64,000 nt of DNA from Campylobacter bilis (GTDB taxonomy: Bacteria > Campylobacterota > Campylobacteria > Campylobacterales > Campylobacteraceae), in contig NZ_WUED01000008.1 in NCBI RefSeq assembly GCF_016806695.1, positions 28,504 through 92,503 on the forward strand. The letters are read 5' to 3'. Under the pieces are notes generated by a model. The model was not told the origin of the DNA. It made no database searches and saw nothing but the letters and a program-made list of their open reading frames with translations. Both the position numbers and the translations under genes were made by a program. This document shows, piece after piece, positions 17,290 to 27,948 of this stretch. Each line of letters opens with the position of its first letter. Position 1 is the stretch's first letter.

Positions 17290-17424
17290 ATGAAAAGAAC
17301 TTATCAGCCACACGGCACTCCAAGAAAGCGCACCCATGGTTTTCGCGTTCGCATGAGAACTAAAAATGGTCGTAAGATAATCAATGCAAGACGTTTTAAA
17401 GGTAGAAAAAGACTCGCTGTGTGA
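17290..17424 (+). CDS. rpmH: 50S ribosomal protein L34
   Basis: A 44-residue, strongly basic ribosomal protein starting [19 protein letters not shown] and ending [11 protein letters not shown], a full match to the universal L34 pattern. It is followed directly by rnpA, whose GTG start overlaps the rpmH stop (GTGTGA), the near-universal rpmH-rnpA-yidD-yidC arrangement. In many bacteria this block lies beside dnaA or oriC; no dnaA is present in this window. Confidence 0.97.
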   Translation: MKRTYQPHGTPRKRTHGFRVRMRTKNGRKIINARRFKGRKRLAV

Positions 17425-17747
17425 AAAATCTTGATAAATTAAGTACAAATGAGGAATTTTCTTCTGTATATAAAATAGGTAAAAAATGGCATTGCGAGGG
17501 AGCAGTCATTTTTTATCTTAGTAGTTATGAAAAAAAAATAGCAGTTGTTGCTAGTAAAAAAGTTGGAAAAGCAGTGGTTAGAAATCGTTCAAAGCGAGTA
17601 TTAAGATCTTTATTTGCTAAATTCGAAAAATATCTTCAAAATGGTAAATATATTTTTGTAGCTAAAAATGAAATCACTGAGCTTTCTTTTTCCAGATTGG
17701 AAAAAAGTCTAAAATGGGGATTGAAAAAACTAGAATGTTTCAAATAA
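17421..17747 (+). CDS. rnpA: Ribonuclease P protein component
   Basis: The 108-residue protein subunit of RNase P, which with the catalytic RNA trims the 5' leader of tRNA precursors. The signature [18 protein letters not shown] (RNR motif, about residues 50-67) is complete, preceded by KIAVVASKK. The start is GTG, overlapping the rpmH stop by 4 bp, with no independent ribosome site, which suggests translational coupling. The 3' end overlaps yidD. Confidence 0.95.
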   Translation: MKNLDKLSTNEEFSSVYKIGKKWHCEGAVIFYLSSYEKKIAVVASKKVGKAVVRNRSKRVLRSLFAKFEKYLQNGKYIFVAKNEITELSFSRLEKSLKWGLKKLECFK

Positions 17748-18082
17748 TATGCCTAAAAATACTCCGTTTTTATCAGAAATTTTTAAGTCCTTTAAAACCC
17801 CCTGTTTGCAGATATTATCCTAGTTGTTCTGAATATGCTTTTTGGCAATTTCAAAAAAAGAATTTTTTTCTAGCTTTTCTTTTTGCTTTTTTTAGAATTT
17901 TAAGATGCAACCCCTTTTTTAAAGGTGGATTTGACTATCCTAAGGTTTATAAAAAATTTCATTTTAAAAATTTATGTTTTAAACCTATGTTTTTAGCACA
18001 AAAACAACTTTGTTTTTTATATATACCTTATAAAAATAAAAGTTTTTATCTTGTAAAAATTATCTTTAAAAGGACAAATTAG
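17735..18082 (+). CDS. yidD: Membrane protein insertion efficiency factor YidD
   Basis: A 115-residue YidD, which helps YidC insert membrane proteins. The family core is clear: [31 protein letters not shown], and [14 protein letters not shown]. The frame opens at 17714 (MGIEKTRMF), but the internal ATG at 17735 gives the usual N-terminus ([15 protein letters not shown]) and overlaps rnpA by only 13 bp. It carries a basic, aromatic C-terminal tail beyond the conserved core, common in Campylobacter. Its last base is the first base of the yidC GTG codon. Confidence 0.88.
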   Translation: MFQIICLKILRFYQKFLSPLKPPVCRYYPSCSEYAFWQFQKKNFFLAFLFAFFRILRCNPFFKGGFDYPKVYKKFHFKNLCFKPMFLAQKQLCFLYIPYKNKSFYLVKIIFKRTN

Positions 18083-19656
18083 TGAATCAAGCAAATAATA
18101 TTTTTCAGCAAAAGCGTATACTTTTAGCGGTTGTGATTTCTTTTTTATTTTTTGTTGTGTATGATTATTTTTTCATACCTAAAAATCCTATTAAAATTGA
18201 GCAAAACATTACGCAAAATAGTTCTAAATCTCTTAATTTAGCTCCTAATGCTACAGCAGATATTAGCACTACAAGCATTGCAACAAAAAATATCATAGCA
18301 AATGTTAAAAGCAAGCATTTTCAAGCCGAAATTGACTCTTTAGGTCGTATTGTAAATTTTTATCTTAAAGATAAAAAATATCAAAATGAAAATGGGGAAT
18401 TTATTAATCTTATTCCTAAGCAAAGTTCTTTATATCCTTTAGAATTACGTTTTAGTGATTTTACTCTTAATCAAGAAGCTTTCAATACAGCTTATCAAGC
18501 TGATAAAAAAGAATTATTTGTTGATGATAATACAAGCCAAACTCTTCATCTAACCCAAAGATTATCGCAATTAGTCGTAGAAAAAACCCTTGTTTTTTAT
18601 CCTCAAGGCAATTATGAAATAAAGATTAAGCTAAGTAAAGATGCGCATTATTTCATTAGCCCAGGTTATCGTCCTGATATTGCAATAGATAGCTATACTG
18701 TACATGGTGCTTTAGTTATGGATAATAAAGAGAGTATCCATACTTATGAAGATGAAAAAGTTGATAAAGATGAAAACATTAAAAATGCTTTGTTGGTTTC
18801 AGCTTTTGATAGATATTATACGACTTTTTTTTATAACTTTGAAAAGCCTTTAAATGCTATCATAAGCAAGGATGAGAAAGAAAATCCTTTAGCTTTTGTT
18901 TCAAGTACAAATGAATTTCATGCCGGTGCTTATATAGGTTCTAAGGAGCATGTGATTTTAAGGGTTATAGATCCGCGTCTTGAAGCTGTTGTAGAGTATG
19001 GCTGGTTTACTTTCATTGCTAAGCCTATGTTTGAGTTTTTGAATTTTTTACATCAGTATATAGGAAATTGGGGTTGGGCTATAGTAGTGATGACTTTGAT
19101 TGTACGTATTATTCTTTTTCCATTGACTTATAAATCAATGATTTCTATGAATAAGCTTAAAGATCTTGCACCAAAAATGAAAGAAATTAAAGAACGCTAT
19201 AAGGGTGAGCCTCAAAAAATGAATATGCATATGATGGAGCTTTATAAAAAACACGGTGCTAATCCTATGAGTGGCTGCTTGCCTATACTTTTGCAAATTC
19301 CTATATTTTTTGCAATTTATCGGGTTTTACTCAATGCTATTGAATTAAAAGCGGCACCTTGGGCATTTTGGATACATGATTTATCTATAATGGATCCTTA
19401 TTTTATTTTACCGATTTTAATGGGCGTAACTATGTTTGTACAACAGCTTATTACGCCTATGACAATACAAGATCCTATGCAAGCTAAAATTATGAAATTT
19501 TTACCAGTTATTTTTACTTTTTTCTTTATTACTTTCCCTGCAGGGCTTACGCTTTATTGGTTTATAAATAATCTTTGTTCTTTGGTGCAACAATGGGTGA
19601 TTAATAAAATGTTTGCTAAAGAGCATCACAAAAAAACAAATGGAGTAAAAAAATGA
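18082..19656 (+). CDS. yidC: Membrane protein insertase YidC
   Basis: Oxa1/YidC insertase of 524 residues that folds membrane proteins into the inner membrane with or without SecYEG. TM1 is near the N-terminus (ILLAVVISFLFFVVYDYFF) and is followed by a long periplasmic beta-sandwich domain. The five-helix core starts at about residue 325 with NWGWAIVVMTLIVRIILFPL and includes NPMSGCLPILLQIPIFFAIY and PAGLTLYWFINNLCSL. The start is GTG, overlapping yidD by one base, with AAAGGA upstream. It overlaps jag by 4 bp. Confidence 0.95.
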   Translation: MNQANNIFQQKRILLAVVISFLFFVVYDYFFIPKNPIKIEQNITQNSSKSLNLAPNATADISTTSIATKNIIANVKSKHFQAEIDSLGRIVNFYLKDKKYQNENGEFINLIPKQSSLYPLELRFSDFTLNQEAFNTAYQADKKELFVDDNTSQTLHLTQRLSQLVVEKTLVFYPQGNYEIKIKLSKDAHYFISPGYRPDIAIDSYTVHGALVMDNKESIHTYEDEKVDKDENIKNALLVSAFDRYYTTFFYNFEKPLNAIISKDEKENPLAFVSSTNEFHAGAYIGSKEHVILRVIDPRLEAVVEYGWFTFIAKPMFEFLNFLHQYIGNWGWAIVVMTLIVRIILFPLTYKSMISMNKLKDLAPKMKEIKERYKGEPQKMNMHMMELYKKHGANPMSGCLPILLQIPIFFAIYRVLLNAIELKAAPWAFWIHDLSIMDPYFILPILMGVTMFVQQLITPMTIQDPMQAKIMKFLPVIFTFFFITFPAGLTLYWFINNLCSLVQQWVINKMFAKEHHKKTNGVKK

Positions 19657-20471
19657 AAATTGAAGCCATGGATCTTCAAAGTGCTTTAACTGAAGCTTCA
19701 AGGAATTTAGAATGTTCTGTGATGGATTTAGAATATGAAATCATACAACATCCAAGGAAAGGTTTTTTAGGGTTTGGTAGGAGAAAAGCTATTATAGAAG
19801 CTACAATGAAAAAAAGAATTTTGAAAAAAAATCCTAAAAAGGATTTTATGGCTTTTAAAAATAATAAAATCGATCAATTAGAAAATAATCAAAATGATAA
19901 AATCGAAATAAAAAATGAAAATTTTTCTATTCAAAAAGAAAAATATGAGATTAAAAATGATGCAATTTTTGATAGTTTTCATCGTGCTAGCGAACAATTA
20001 CGCGATACTCAACAGATCTTAGAACAAATCCGCATCCAGCTTGTAAAACTTTTAGAAAGTTCGCAATTTAAAATCGAGCTTAAAGAGCTTAAAATGTACA
20101 ATCAAGAATGTGTTTTTATCCATTTAGATGGAGAAGATGCTGCTTTAATGATAGGTAAAGAAGCTCATCGTTATAAAGCAATCTCGTATCTTTTGCACAA
20201 TTGGATCAATTTAAAATATAATCTTTTAGTGCGTCTTGAAATCGCACAATTTTTAGAAAATCAAATTCAAAGCATGCAGTTTTATTTACAAAGCGTGATT
20301 AAAAAAATAAAAATCACCGGACGTGGACAAACCAAGCCTTTAGATGGGGTTTTGATCAAAATTGCTTTAGAGCAATTAAGACTTGAATTTCCAGACAAAT
20401 ATGTAGGTATTAAGCAAAACAATGATCAAAGATTTGTTGTGATCAATGATTTTTTGAAAAAAGATGAGTGA
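19653..20471 (+). CDS. jag: Jag/KhpB RNA-binding protein
   Basis: A 272-residue protein in the order Jag_N, KH, R3H. The N-terminal domain reads [20 protein letters not shown] and includes [19 protein letters not shown] charged Lys/Asn linker covers residues ~55-105. A degenerate KH region around [20 protein letters not shown] follows, and the C-terminal region looks R3H-like. In other bacteria it pairs with KhpA to bind many RNAs and affects division and envelope genes. Its place after yidC, overlapping by 4 bp, and before mnmE, overlapping by 8 bp, is conserved. Confidence 0.85.
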   Translation: MKIEAMDLQSALTEASRNLECSVMDLEYEIIQHPRKGFLGFGRRKAIIEATMKKRILKKNPKKDFMAFKNNKIDQLENNQNDKIEIKNENFSIQKEKYEIKNDAIFDSFHRASEQLRDTQQILEQIRIQLVKLLESSQFKIELKELKMYNQECVFIHLDGEDAALMIGKEAHRYKAISYLLHNWINLKYNLLVRLEIAQFLENQIQSMQFYLQSVIKKIKITGRGQTKPLDGVLIKIALEQLRLEFPDKYVGIKQNNDQRFVVINDFLKKDE

Positions 20472-21792
20472 TACTATAGCAGCTGTTGCTACAGCACATG
20501 GCGTGGGTTCGATTTCTATTGTAAGGTTAAGTGGAGAACAAGCCTTAAAGTTTGCTTTAAAATTGATTAAAAAAAAATGCCTCATTCCTCGTCAAGCTAC
20601 CTTTGCAAAACTTTTTAATCAAAAAAATGAAATTATAGATGAAGCCATTGTGATTTATTTTAAGGCCCCTTTTAGTTTCACAGGTGAAGATATAGTAGAG
20701 TTTCAAACACATGGCGGTTTTAGTGTGAGTGAAATTTTACTTGAAGAGCTTGTTTATTTGGGTGCAAGACTTGCTTTAGCAGGAGAATTTAGCAAAAGAG
20801 CCTGTTTAAATGGAAAAATGACTCCTTTAAAAGCTTTAAGTATACAAGATCTTATACTTTCAAAATCCGCACTTGCTGCAAAAATTATTGCTCGCAATAT
20901 GCAAGGAAGCTTAGGAAAGCTTTTAGAAAAAATCCGCAAAGATTTGGTAAAAACTTTAGCCTTTGTTGAAACAAGCATTGATTATGCAGAGGATGATTTG
21001 CCTATTGATTTATTAAATCAAATTCATACTATGTGTGAGGAAAATTCCAAAATTTTAAAAGAAATTTACACCCTGTCTCAAAGCAAGAAAGGTTTGATTG
21101 AAGGTTTTAAAATTGCTATTGTAGGCAAACCAAATGTGGGAAAATCTTCTCTTTTAAATGCTTTGCTTTCCTATGAAAGGGCTATTGTTTCAGATATTGC
21201 AGGTACTACACGCGATACTATAGAAGAGAGTTTTAAACTTGGTACGCATTTATTACGCATTGTTGATACTGCTGGTATAAGAGAAAGTAAGGATATTATA
21301 GAACAAAGAGGCGTTGAGTTAAGTAAAAAAAGTTTAGAAGATGCAGATCTTATTTTAGCTGTTTTTGACGCTTCAAGAAAAGAAGATGAAGAAGATGAAA
21401 AAATCTTTGATTTATTAGAAAAAAGCGATAAAAAGATCTTTTGGATTTTAAATAAAAATGATTTAGAAAATGTTTTTGAAAATACTCAAAAAAAAGATTT
21501 TATTAATTTAAGTGCTTGTGGTGATATTGCTTTGTTAAAAAAGCAATTGCAGGCTTATCTTGATTCTTTTGATAGTGAGGGTATTATGGTGAGTTCTTTA
21601 GATCTTCTTAATGCTTGTAAGATAGCAAGTGAAGCTATTTTAAGATCAAAAGAACTTTTAAGAGAAAATTCTTTAGAATTATTTGCTTTTGAATTGAATT
21701 TAGCGATAAAGGAGCTTGCAAGATTTACTAAAGATTTTCAAAGAAATGAAATTTTAGACGAAATGTTTAGTAATTTTTGCTTAGGAAAATGA
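20464..21792 (+). CDS. mnmE: tRNA modification GTPase MnmE
   Basis: A 442-residue GTPase that with MnmG adds the carboxymethylaminomethyl group to wobble uridine of tRNAs. The N-terminal formyl-THF-binding domain starts [20 protein letters not shown]. The G domain, about residues 215-370, shows [14 protein letters not shown] (G1), [11 protein letters not shown] (G2), DTAGI (G3) and NKND (G4). The catalytic C-terminal Cys is present in FCLGK, the final five residues. It overlaps jag by 8 bp and is followed 12 bp later by purL. Confidence 0.96.
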   Translation: MSDTIAAVATAHGVGSISIVRLSGEQALKFALKLIKKKCLIPRQATFAKLFNQKNEIIDEAIVIYFKAPFSFTGEDIVEFQTHGGFSVSEILLEELVYLGARLALAGEFSKRACLNGKMTPLKALSIQDLILSKSALAAKIIARNMQGSLGKLLEKIRKDLVKTLAFVETSIDYAEDDLPIDLLNQIHTMCEENSKILKEIYTLSQSKKGLIEGFKIAIVGKPNVGKSSLLNALLSYERAIVSDIAGTTRDTIEESFKLGTHLLRIVDTAGIRESKDIIEQRGVELSKKSLEDADLILAVFDASRKEDEEDEKIFDLLEKSDKKIFWILNKNDLENVFENTQKKDFINLSACGDIALLKKQLQAYLDSFDSEGIMVSSLDLLNACKIASEAILRSKELLRENSLELFAFELNLAIKELARFTKDFQRNEILDEMFSNFCLGK

Positions 21793-21804
21793 AAGGATGA
21801 AATT

Positions 21805-23991
21805 ATGGATAAAGAAACGATAAAATCACACAAACTTAGTGAAGAAGAATACGCACAGATTTTAAAAATTTTAGGACGTGAGCCTAATTTGCTTGAACTT
21901 GGTGTGATTTCTGCTATGTGGAGTGAGCATTGTTCTTATAAATCCAGTAAAAAATATCTTAAAGATTTTCCCACTAAAGCCCCTTGGGTAATCCAAGGAC
22001 CAGGTGAAAATGCAGGGGTTATTGATATAGGTAAGGGTATGGCAGCTGTTTTTAAAGTAGAAAGCCATAATCATCCTAGTTTTATTGAACCTTTTGCAGG
22101 TGCGGCCACCGGTGTAGGTGGGATTTTACGCGATGTTTTTACTATGGGTGCTAGAGTGGTTGCAGGACTTAATTCTTTAAAATTTGGGGATATTTATGAT
22201 AAAAAATGCGGTCATTATCAAAAATACCTTGTTAAAGGGGTTGTGAGTGGAATTTCTCATTATGGAAATTGTATGGGGGTGCCTACTGTTGGTGGAGAAT
22301 GTGCTTTTGATGAATGTTTTAATGGTAATATTTTAGTCAATGCCTTTGCTTTAGGGGTTTGTAAGAGTGAAGATATTTTTTATGCTAAGGCACAAGGTGT
22401 AGGAAATCCTGTTATTTATGTAGGGTCAAAAACAGGTCGTGATGGTTTAGGCGGTGCTGTTATGGCAAGTGATAGTTTTAATCAAGCAAGTAAAACTTTA
22501 AGACCTACGGTGCAAATAGGTGATCCTTTCAGCGAAAAACTTTTAATGGAAGCTTGTTTAGAGCTTTTTAAAACAGATTATATTATAGGTATCCAAGACA
22601 TGGGTGCGGCTGGGCTTAGTTCGAGTTCTTTTGAAATGGCAGGTAGAAGTGGCAGTGGTATGAAGCTTTTTTTAGATAAAACCCCTATGCGTGAAAGTGG
22701 TATGACGCCTTATGAATTAATGCTTAGCGAATCTCAAGAAAGAATGTTAATTTGTGCTAAAAAAGGCTATGAAGATAAAGTTATAGAAATTTTTAAAAAA
22801 TGGGATTTAGATGCTGTAGTCATAGGTGAAGTTACCAATACAGGCCAAATGGAATTATTTTGGCATGGTGAGCTTGTAGGGCTTATTCCTATTGAACCTT
22901 TAAGTGAGAAAGCACCTGTTTTAAGCCGTCCTTTAAACAAACCAAAATATCTAGATGAAATTAAAGATTATAGTTTTGAGTTGAAATTAAATGCACAAGA
23001 TCTTTTCGTGCAGATGTTAAAAAATGAAAATGTAAATAATAAGGCTTTTATTTATGATCAATTTGATTCTAGTGTACAAACTAATACGATTAAAGCAGAT
23101 GGAAGCTTAGGTGCAAGTGTGATTCGCATCAAAGAAAATGGTGCGAGTGTGGCAATGGCTATAGAATGTAATTCTCGTTTTAATTATATAGATCCTAAAA
23201 TCGGTGCGGCTTTAGCTGTTGCAGCTGCAGGTAGGAAGGTTGCTTGTAGTGGGGCTAAACCCTTAGCAATAAGCGATTGTTTAAATTATGGCAATCCGCA
23301 AAATCCTGAAGTGATGTGGCAATTTAGCCAGGCTTGTGAGGGTATAAAGCAAGCTTGTAAAGAATTAAATACACCTGTGGTTAGTGGCAATGTTTCTTTT
23401 TATAATGAAACTGAGGGAGTAAGTATTCATCCAAGTCCAACTATAGTTAATGTGGGTGTATTAGAGGATGCAAATAAAACTTTAAAAGCAAGTTTTGAAA
23501 AAGAAAATTTAAATATTTATCTTTTGGGCGAGAGTTTTGGAGAATTTGGGGCTTCTTTGGCTATGAAAATACAGGATAGAAAGCTTGGAGGCACTCTTAA
23601 GGAATTAGATTATAAAGCCGAGCTTGCACTTTGGAATTTGCTTTATAATGCTAATGAAAAAGCTTTGCTTGAATGTGCTAATAGTGTAGGTATAGGTGGT
23701 ATTGCTATAACCTTAGCTAAAATGTGTGCCATTTCTCAAATGGGTGTGGATATAAAAAGCGGTTTTAAAGATGAAAAAATGATTTTTGATGAGAGTTCAA
23801 GTCGTGCCATAGTAGCACTTGATAAAACAAAAGAACAAGAATTTTTGAGTTTGATTGAAGAATTTGGAGTAAAGGCTTATAAATTAGGTTTTACTACCAA
23901 TAAACAGCAATTTAAACTTGATAATATTAGTTTGGATAAAGATGAGCTTGATAGGCTTTATTTTAATAGTTTTAAAGAACAAATTCAATGA
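21805..23991 (+). CDS. purL: Phosphoribosylformylglycinamidine synthase PurL
   Basis: The small PurL type of 728 residues, step four of de novo purine synthesis; it works with separate PurS and PurQ, not present in this window. Visible signatures are [15 protein letters not shown] (about residue 35), [19 protein letters not shown] (about 85), the [18 protein letters not shown] segment (about 262) and [12 protein letters not shown] (about 530). It sits 12 bp after mnmE with AAGGA in between, and its stop overlaps the next start (ATGA). Confidence 0.96.
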   Translation: MDKETIKSHKLSEEEYAQILKILGREPNLLELGVISAMWSEHCSYKSSKKYLKDFPTKAPWVIQGPGENAGVIDIGKGMAAVFKVESHNHPSFIEPFAGAATGVGGILRDVFTMGARVVAGLNSLKFGDIYDKKCGHYQKYLVKGVVSGISHYGNCMGVPTVGGECAFDECFNGNILVNAFALGVCKSEDIFYAKAQGVGNPVIYVGSKTGRDGLGGAVMASDSFNQASKTLRPTVQIGDPFSEKLLMEACLELFKTDYIIGIQDMGAAGLSSSSFEMAGRSGSGMKLFLDKTPMRESGMTPYELMLSESQERMLICAKKGYEDKVIEIFKKWDLDAVVIGEVTNTGQMELFWHGELVGLIPIEPLSEKAPVLSRPLNKPKYLDEIKDYSFELKLNAQDLFVQMLKNENVNNKAFIYDQFDSSVQTNTIKADGSLGASVIRIKENGASVAMAIECNSRFNYIDPKIGAALAVAAAGRKVACSGAKPLAISDCLNYGNPQNPEVMWQFSQACEGIKQACKELNTPVVSGNVSFYNETEGVSIHPSPTIVNVGVLEDANKTLKASFEKENLNIYLLGESFGEFGASLAMKIQDRKLGGTLKELDYKAELALWNLLYNANEKALLECANSVGIGGIAITLAKMCAISQMGVDIKSGFKDEKMIFDESSSRAIVALDKTKEQEFLSLIEEFGVKAYKLGFTTNKQQFKLDNISLDKDELDRLYFNSFKEQIQ

Positions 23992-24746
23992 CTGTAATTT
24001 TAATTATACTTGCAATTTTAGCCTTTTATTGGTATTACAAAACCTGGGCAAAACAAGATCTCTTTAAATCAGCTAGAAGTGGAGCTAAGGCTTTTGCACG
24101 TGGGGTTTTAGAAGAGAGGATGGATGAGTTTAAAAGGCGTATGAATTATTATGTCATTGCACTTTTAGCAAAGATTGCAAAAAGTGATGGTAGGGTAAGT
24201 CAAAATGAAGCTAATATGATAAAAGATCTTTTAGATGCTAATGCTAAAGATGACAAAGAAAGGGCTTTTTTAAAGGCGAGTTTTAATGAACATAAAGAAG
24301 ATCTAAGCAATGCTTTTTATGTTGCTAAAGACTTTTTAAAAGAAGTTCCTTTGCCTAAAAATGAGCGTTTTAATGTCTTACGCGTGCTTGTATTTATGGC
24401 TTTGATTGATGTAGATTTTAATGCTAAAAAGCGTGAAATTTTAGAGCAAATTGCAAGGGCTTTTGACATAGCAAAAAGCGATTTAGATGCTTTTATTCTT
24501 AATCTTTCTAATTTAAAAAGTACACAAAAAGAACTTACTTTAGATGAGGCTTATAGAATTTTAGAACTTCAAAACGATGCTGATTTAAATACTGTGAAAA
24601 AGCAATATAGGTTTTTAGCTAAAAAATACCATCCTGATATTTTAAATGCTAATAATGTTAGTGAAGAAGAGCTTAAAAAAGGTGTGCAAAAATTCCAAAA
24701 AATTAATGAAGCTTATGAAAAAATTAAAAAACATTTAGAGAGGTAA
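23988..24746 (+). CDS. DjlA-like TerB/J-domain membrane protein
   Basis: A 252-residue co-chaperone-like protein. Residues 1-16 are a membrane anchor ([15 protein letters not shown]). The middle is a TerB-like helical domain ([16 protein letters not shown], then [18 protein letters not shown]). The C-terminus is a J domain with [14 protein letters not shown], so the HPD motif needed to stimulate DnaK is intact (about residue 220). The arrangement matches DjlA. It starts inside the purL stop codon and purH begins 2 bp after it, so it is embedded in a purine operon without an obvious functional link. Confidence 0.85.
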   Translation: MTVILIILAILAFYWYYKTWAKQDLFKSARSGAKAFARGVLEERMDEFKRRMNYYVIALLAKIAKSDGRVSQNEANMIKDLLDANAKDDKERAFLKASFNEHKEDLSNAFYVAKDFLKEVPLPKNERFNVLRVLVFMALIDVDFNAKKREILEQIARAFDIAKSDLDAFILNLSNLKSTQKELTLDEAYRILELQNDADLNTVKKQYRFLAKKYHPDILNANNVSEEELKKGVQKFQKINEAYEKIKKHLER

Positions 24747-24748
24747 AA

Positions 24749-26281
24749 ATGAGAGCATTATTGAGTGTAAGCGATAAAGAAGGCATAGCAGAATTTGCTA
24801 AAGAGCTTGAAAAATTAGGTTTTGAAATACTTTCAACAGGAGGTACTTTCAAGCTTTTAAAAGATGAGGGAATAAAAGCCATTGAAGTGAGTGATTTTAC
24901 CCAAAACCCAGAGCTTTTTCAAGGACGAGTTAAAACCTTGCATCCTAAAATTCATGGTGGGATTTTATACCAAAGATTTAATCAAAATCATGTAAAACAA
25001 GCAAAAGAAAATGAAATTTTAAGCATTGATTTAGTTTGTGTGAATTTATATCCATTTAAAAAAACCACTATTATGAGTGATAACTTTGATGAAATCATTG
25101 AAAATATCGATATAGGTGGACCTGCCATGATAAGAAGTGCAGCTAAAAACTATAAAGATGTTATAGTTATTTGTGATCCTCTTGATTATAAAGAAGTTGT
25201 TAGTGTTTTGAAAAAAGGCGAAAATAATGAGAAATTTCGCTTGAATTTGATGATAAAAGCTTATGAACATACAGCAAATTATGATGCTTATATAGCAAAT
25301 TATATGAATGAATGCTTTCATTTAGGTTTTGGTAAGAGTAAGTTTATAGTAGGGCAAAAAGTATGCGATACTAAATACGGAGAAAACCCACATCAAAAAG
25401 GGGCTTTATATGAATTTGATGCTTTTTTTAGTACAAATTTTAAAGTTCTTAAGGGTGAAGTTAGTTTTAATAATCTTATTGATATTAATGCGGCTTTGAA
25501 TTTGGCAAGTAGTTTTGGTAAAGATCCTGCAGTTGCTATAATTAAGCATGCAAATCCTTGTGGTTTTGCTATAAAAGAAAATTTAATACAAAGTTATATT
25601 GATGCTTTAAAATGTGATAGCATTAGTGCTTATGGAGGTGTGCTTGCTATAAATGGTACTCTTGATGAAGCTTTAGCACAAAAGATCAATGAAAACTATA
25701 TGGAAGTCATCTTAGCTGCTAATGTCGATCCTCAAGCCTTAAAAGTATTTGAAAATAAAAAAAGGATTAAAATTTTCACTCAAGAAAACCCTTATTTAAT
25801 GCGTAGTTTTGATAAATATGATTTTAAGCATATTGATGGGGGTTTTGTGTATCAAAATAGTGATGAGCTTGATGAAGAAGAAATTAAAAATGCTAAATTA
25901 ATGTCGCAAAGGCAAGCAAGCAAGCAAGAGTTAAAAGATCTTCAAATTGCTATGAAAATTGCTGCATTTACCAAATCAAATAATGTAGTTTATGTAAAAA
26001 ATGGTGCTATGCTTGCTATTGGCATGGGTATGACAAGCAGAATTGATGCGGCTAAAGCAGCTATTACTAAGGCTAAAGCAATGGGACTTGATTTACAAGA
26101 TTGTGTTTTAGCAAGCGAGGCGTTTTTTCCATTTAGAGATAGTATAGATGAGGCTAGCAAAGTAGGGGTAAAAGCTATAATACAACCAGGAGGCAGTATA
26201 AGAGATGATGAAGTTATAAAAGCTGCAAATGAGTATGGTATGGCACTTTATTTTACAGGTGTGAGGCATTTTTTACATTAA
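24749..26281 (+). CDS. purH: Bifunctional AICAR formyltransferase/IMP cyclohydrolase
   Basis: PurH of 510 residues, the last two steps to IMP. The N-terminal MGS-like cyclohydrolase domain shows [30 protein letters not shown] and [15 protein letters not shown]. The transformylase domain shows [26 protein letters not shown] and ISAYGGVLA, and ends [37 protein letters not shown] and [14 protein letters not shown]. It completes a run of genes from rpmH spaced by 12 bp or less. Confidence 0.97.
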   Translation: MRALLSVSDKEGIAEFAKELEKLGFEILSTGGTFKLLKDEGIKAIEVSDFTQNPELFQGRVKTLHPKIHGGILYQRFNQNHVKQAKENEILSIDLVCVNLYPFKKTTIMSDNFDEIIENIDIGGPAMIRSAAKNYKDVIVICDPLDYKEVVSVLKKGENNEKFRLNLMIKAYEHTANYDAYIANYMNECFHLGFGKSKFIVGQKVCDTKYGENPHQKGALYEFDAFFSTNFKVLKGEVSFNNLIDINAALNLASSFGKDPAVAIIKHANPCGFAIKENLIQSYIDALKCDSISAYGGVLAINGTLDEALAQKINENYMEVILAANVDPQALKVFENKKRIKIFTQENPYLMRSFDKYDFKHIDGGFVYQNSDELDEEEIKNAKLMSQRQASKQELKDLQIAMKIAAFTKSNNVVYVKNGAMLAIGMGMTSRIDAAKAAITKAKAMGLDLQDCVLASEAFFPFRDSIDEASKVGVKAIIQPGGSIRDDEVIKAANEYGMALYFTGVRHFLH

Positions 26282-26451
26282 TTATAAAAAGAGGTATTTT
26301 GTAAGTTTTTTAAAAGAATGATTTGTAAATTAATTTAAAAAATAAAAAATGAAGAATTTTTAAAATTCTAATTAAACTTGTAAATGAGTTAAAACTAGTG
26401 TGTCATAATCTTAAAAACAAAATTCATTAACTTTTAATTTAAAGGAATGCA
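26282..26451 (+). promoter_or_regulatory. Gap between purH and META lipoprotein
   Basis: A 170-bp AT-rich gap. CATAAT at about 26404-26409, preceded by TGT, is a weak candidate -10 for the following lipoprotein gene, and AAAGGA lies 8 bases before its ATG. A weak A/T hairpin (GAATTTTTAAAATTC) near 26353-26367 may help end the purine transcript. In C. jejuni, as I recall, this position holds chemoreceptor genes, which are absent here. Confidence 0.3.
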
Positions 26452-26889
26452 ATGAAAAAAATGTTTCAAATAGCTTTAAGTGCAGTTTTTTTAGCCGCTT
26501 GTTCTAATAGCTCTACTTCTTTGATCCTAAATTCTAAGTCAGATAAAGAACTTACGCAAAATCACCTTTTTAAAATAGAAAAAATCATAGTAAATGGTAA
26601 AACTTATGATCCTAAAAACGCAGAAGAAAGTCCAAATATTACCTTTGAAAATAATAAATTTTATGGTTATGCAGGATGCAATCGTTTTTTTGGTTCTTAT
26701 CAAAATAGTGGTGATATTTTGCAAATTGAAGGTGATCGTGTAGCTTCAACTCAAATGCTTTGTCATCCTTTAGATGTGATGGATTTTGAAAATTCTTTTC
26801 TTTCGAATTTTAAAGGGACTTTTCAAATTTCTGATGAAAACGGTAAGCTTGTCTTAAGTAATGATGAGATGAAAATCTTTTTCCAATAA
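26452..26889 (+). CDS. META/HslJ-domain lipoprotein
   Basis: A 145-residue lipoprotein. The signal peptide ends in the lipobox FLAAC (Cys about residue 17). The mature part is one META (HslJ-like) domain: PNITFENNKFYGYAGCNRFF, then STQMLCHPLDVMDFENSFL, with the paired cysteines typical of the fold. HslJ proteins are linked to envelope stress and novobiocin resistance in E. coli; the molecular activity is unknown. It stands alone between two AT-rich gaps. Confidence 0.82.
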   Translation: MKKMFQIALSAVFLAACSNSSTSLILNSKSDKELTQNHLFKIEKIIVNGKTYDPKNAEESPNITFENNKFYGYAGCNRFFGSYQNSGDILQIEGDRVASTQMLCHPLDVMDFENSFLSNFKGTFQISDENGKLVLSNDEMKIFFQ

Positions 26890-26970
26890 AAAGTTAGAAA
26901 ATTAAGACAAAGATTTTAAATTGGATTAAATTCTAAAAAAGATGCAATTTTTATCAAAAAAGGAATTTAA

Positions 26971-27948
26971 ATGATAAAATCAATTCCTGAGTGGAGTGAG
27001 CAAGAGTATTTAATCCTTGCTTTGCCTCATGCAAAAAGTGATTGGAATCTGTATTTAGATGAAATTTTGTGTAGTTATAAAGAATTTATAAAAGCGGTTA
27101 GCCCTTTCCAAAAGATCTTGCTTATAGCTCCTCATGAAAGCGATTTCGAAATTTTTAAAGACTTTTATAATGTTGAATTTTTTAAATGCGACACAAACGA
27201 TACTTGGATACGTGATTTTGGTGCTATAGATGTCTTAGAAAATGGTCGTTTGCAAGCACTTGATTTTACTTTTAATGCTTGGGGTAATAAATTCCAAAGT
27301 GAACTTGATAATGCTGTGAATTCTAAACTTTTTAAGGAAAAATTCCATGAAAAACTTAAAAAGATTGATTTGGTTTTAGAAGGCGGTAGTATTGATTTTA
27401 ATGGTGATGGTGTTATGCTTACAAGTTCACATTGTCTTTTAAATAAAAATAGAAATTCTCATTTAAGTAAAAGTCAAATTGATAAAAAATTAAAAGAAAT
27501 TTTTGGTTTAAGGCAAATCATTTGGCTAGAAAATGGTTTTATAAGAGGCGATGATACTGATCATCACATTGATACTTTAGCAAGGTTTATTAATAAAAAT
27601 ACCATAGCCCATTGTATTTGTGAAGAAGAACAAGATGAGCATTATTTACCCTTACAAAAAATGAAAGAAGAGCTTGAAAAGACTGGGTTTGAATTATTAG
27701 AACTTCCTTTGCCTAAGCCTTTGTATTATCAAAAGCGAAGGCTTGGAGCTACTTATGCTAATTTTGTTTTTGTCAATGGGGCTTTAATTGTGCCTTTTTA
27801 TAAGGATGAAAATGATGCCATTGTCCTTAAAAGGCTTGCTAAGGCCTTGCCAGATTATAAGCTTATAGGAGTAGATGCAAGGGTGTTTTTGCGTCAAAAT
27901 GGATCTTTGCATTGTTCTTGCCAAAATCGTTTTAAGGGTTTAAGATGA
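26971..27948 (+). CDS. aguA: Agmatine deiminase
   Basis: Guanidino-group hydrolase of 325 residues converting agmatine to N-carbamoylputrescine. Family motifs are CDTNDTWIRDFGAIDV (about residue 72), FNAWGNKF, LEGGSIDFNGDG (about 130), FIRGDDTDHHIDTLARF (about 190), and the catalytic Cys in QNGSLHCSCQNRFKG at the C-terminus (about residue 316). AAAGGA precedes the ATG. With aguB, two genes downstream, it forms the two-step route to putrescine; the cation efflux gene sits between them, all overlapping by 4 bp. Confidence 0.92.
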   Translation: MIKSIPEWSEQEYLILALPHAKSDWNLYLDEILCSYKEFIKAVSPFQKILLIAPHESDFEIFKDFYNVEFFKCDTNDTWIRDFGAIDVLENGRLQALDFTFNAWGNKFQSELDNAVNSKLFKEKFHEKLKKIDLVLEGGSIDFNGDGVMLTSSHCLLNKNRNSHLSKSQIDKKLKEIFGLRQIIWLENGFIRGDDTDHHIDTLARFINKNTIAHCICEEEQDEHYLPLQKMKEELEKTGFELLELPLPKPLYYQKRRLGATYANFVFVNGALIVPFYKDENDAIVLKRLAKALPDYKLIGVDARVFLRQNGSLHCSCQNRFKGLR

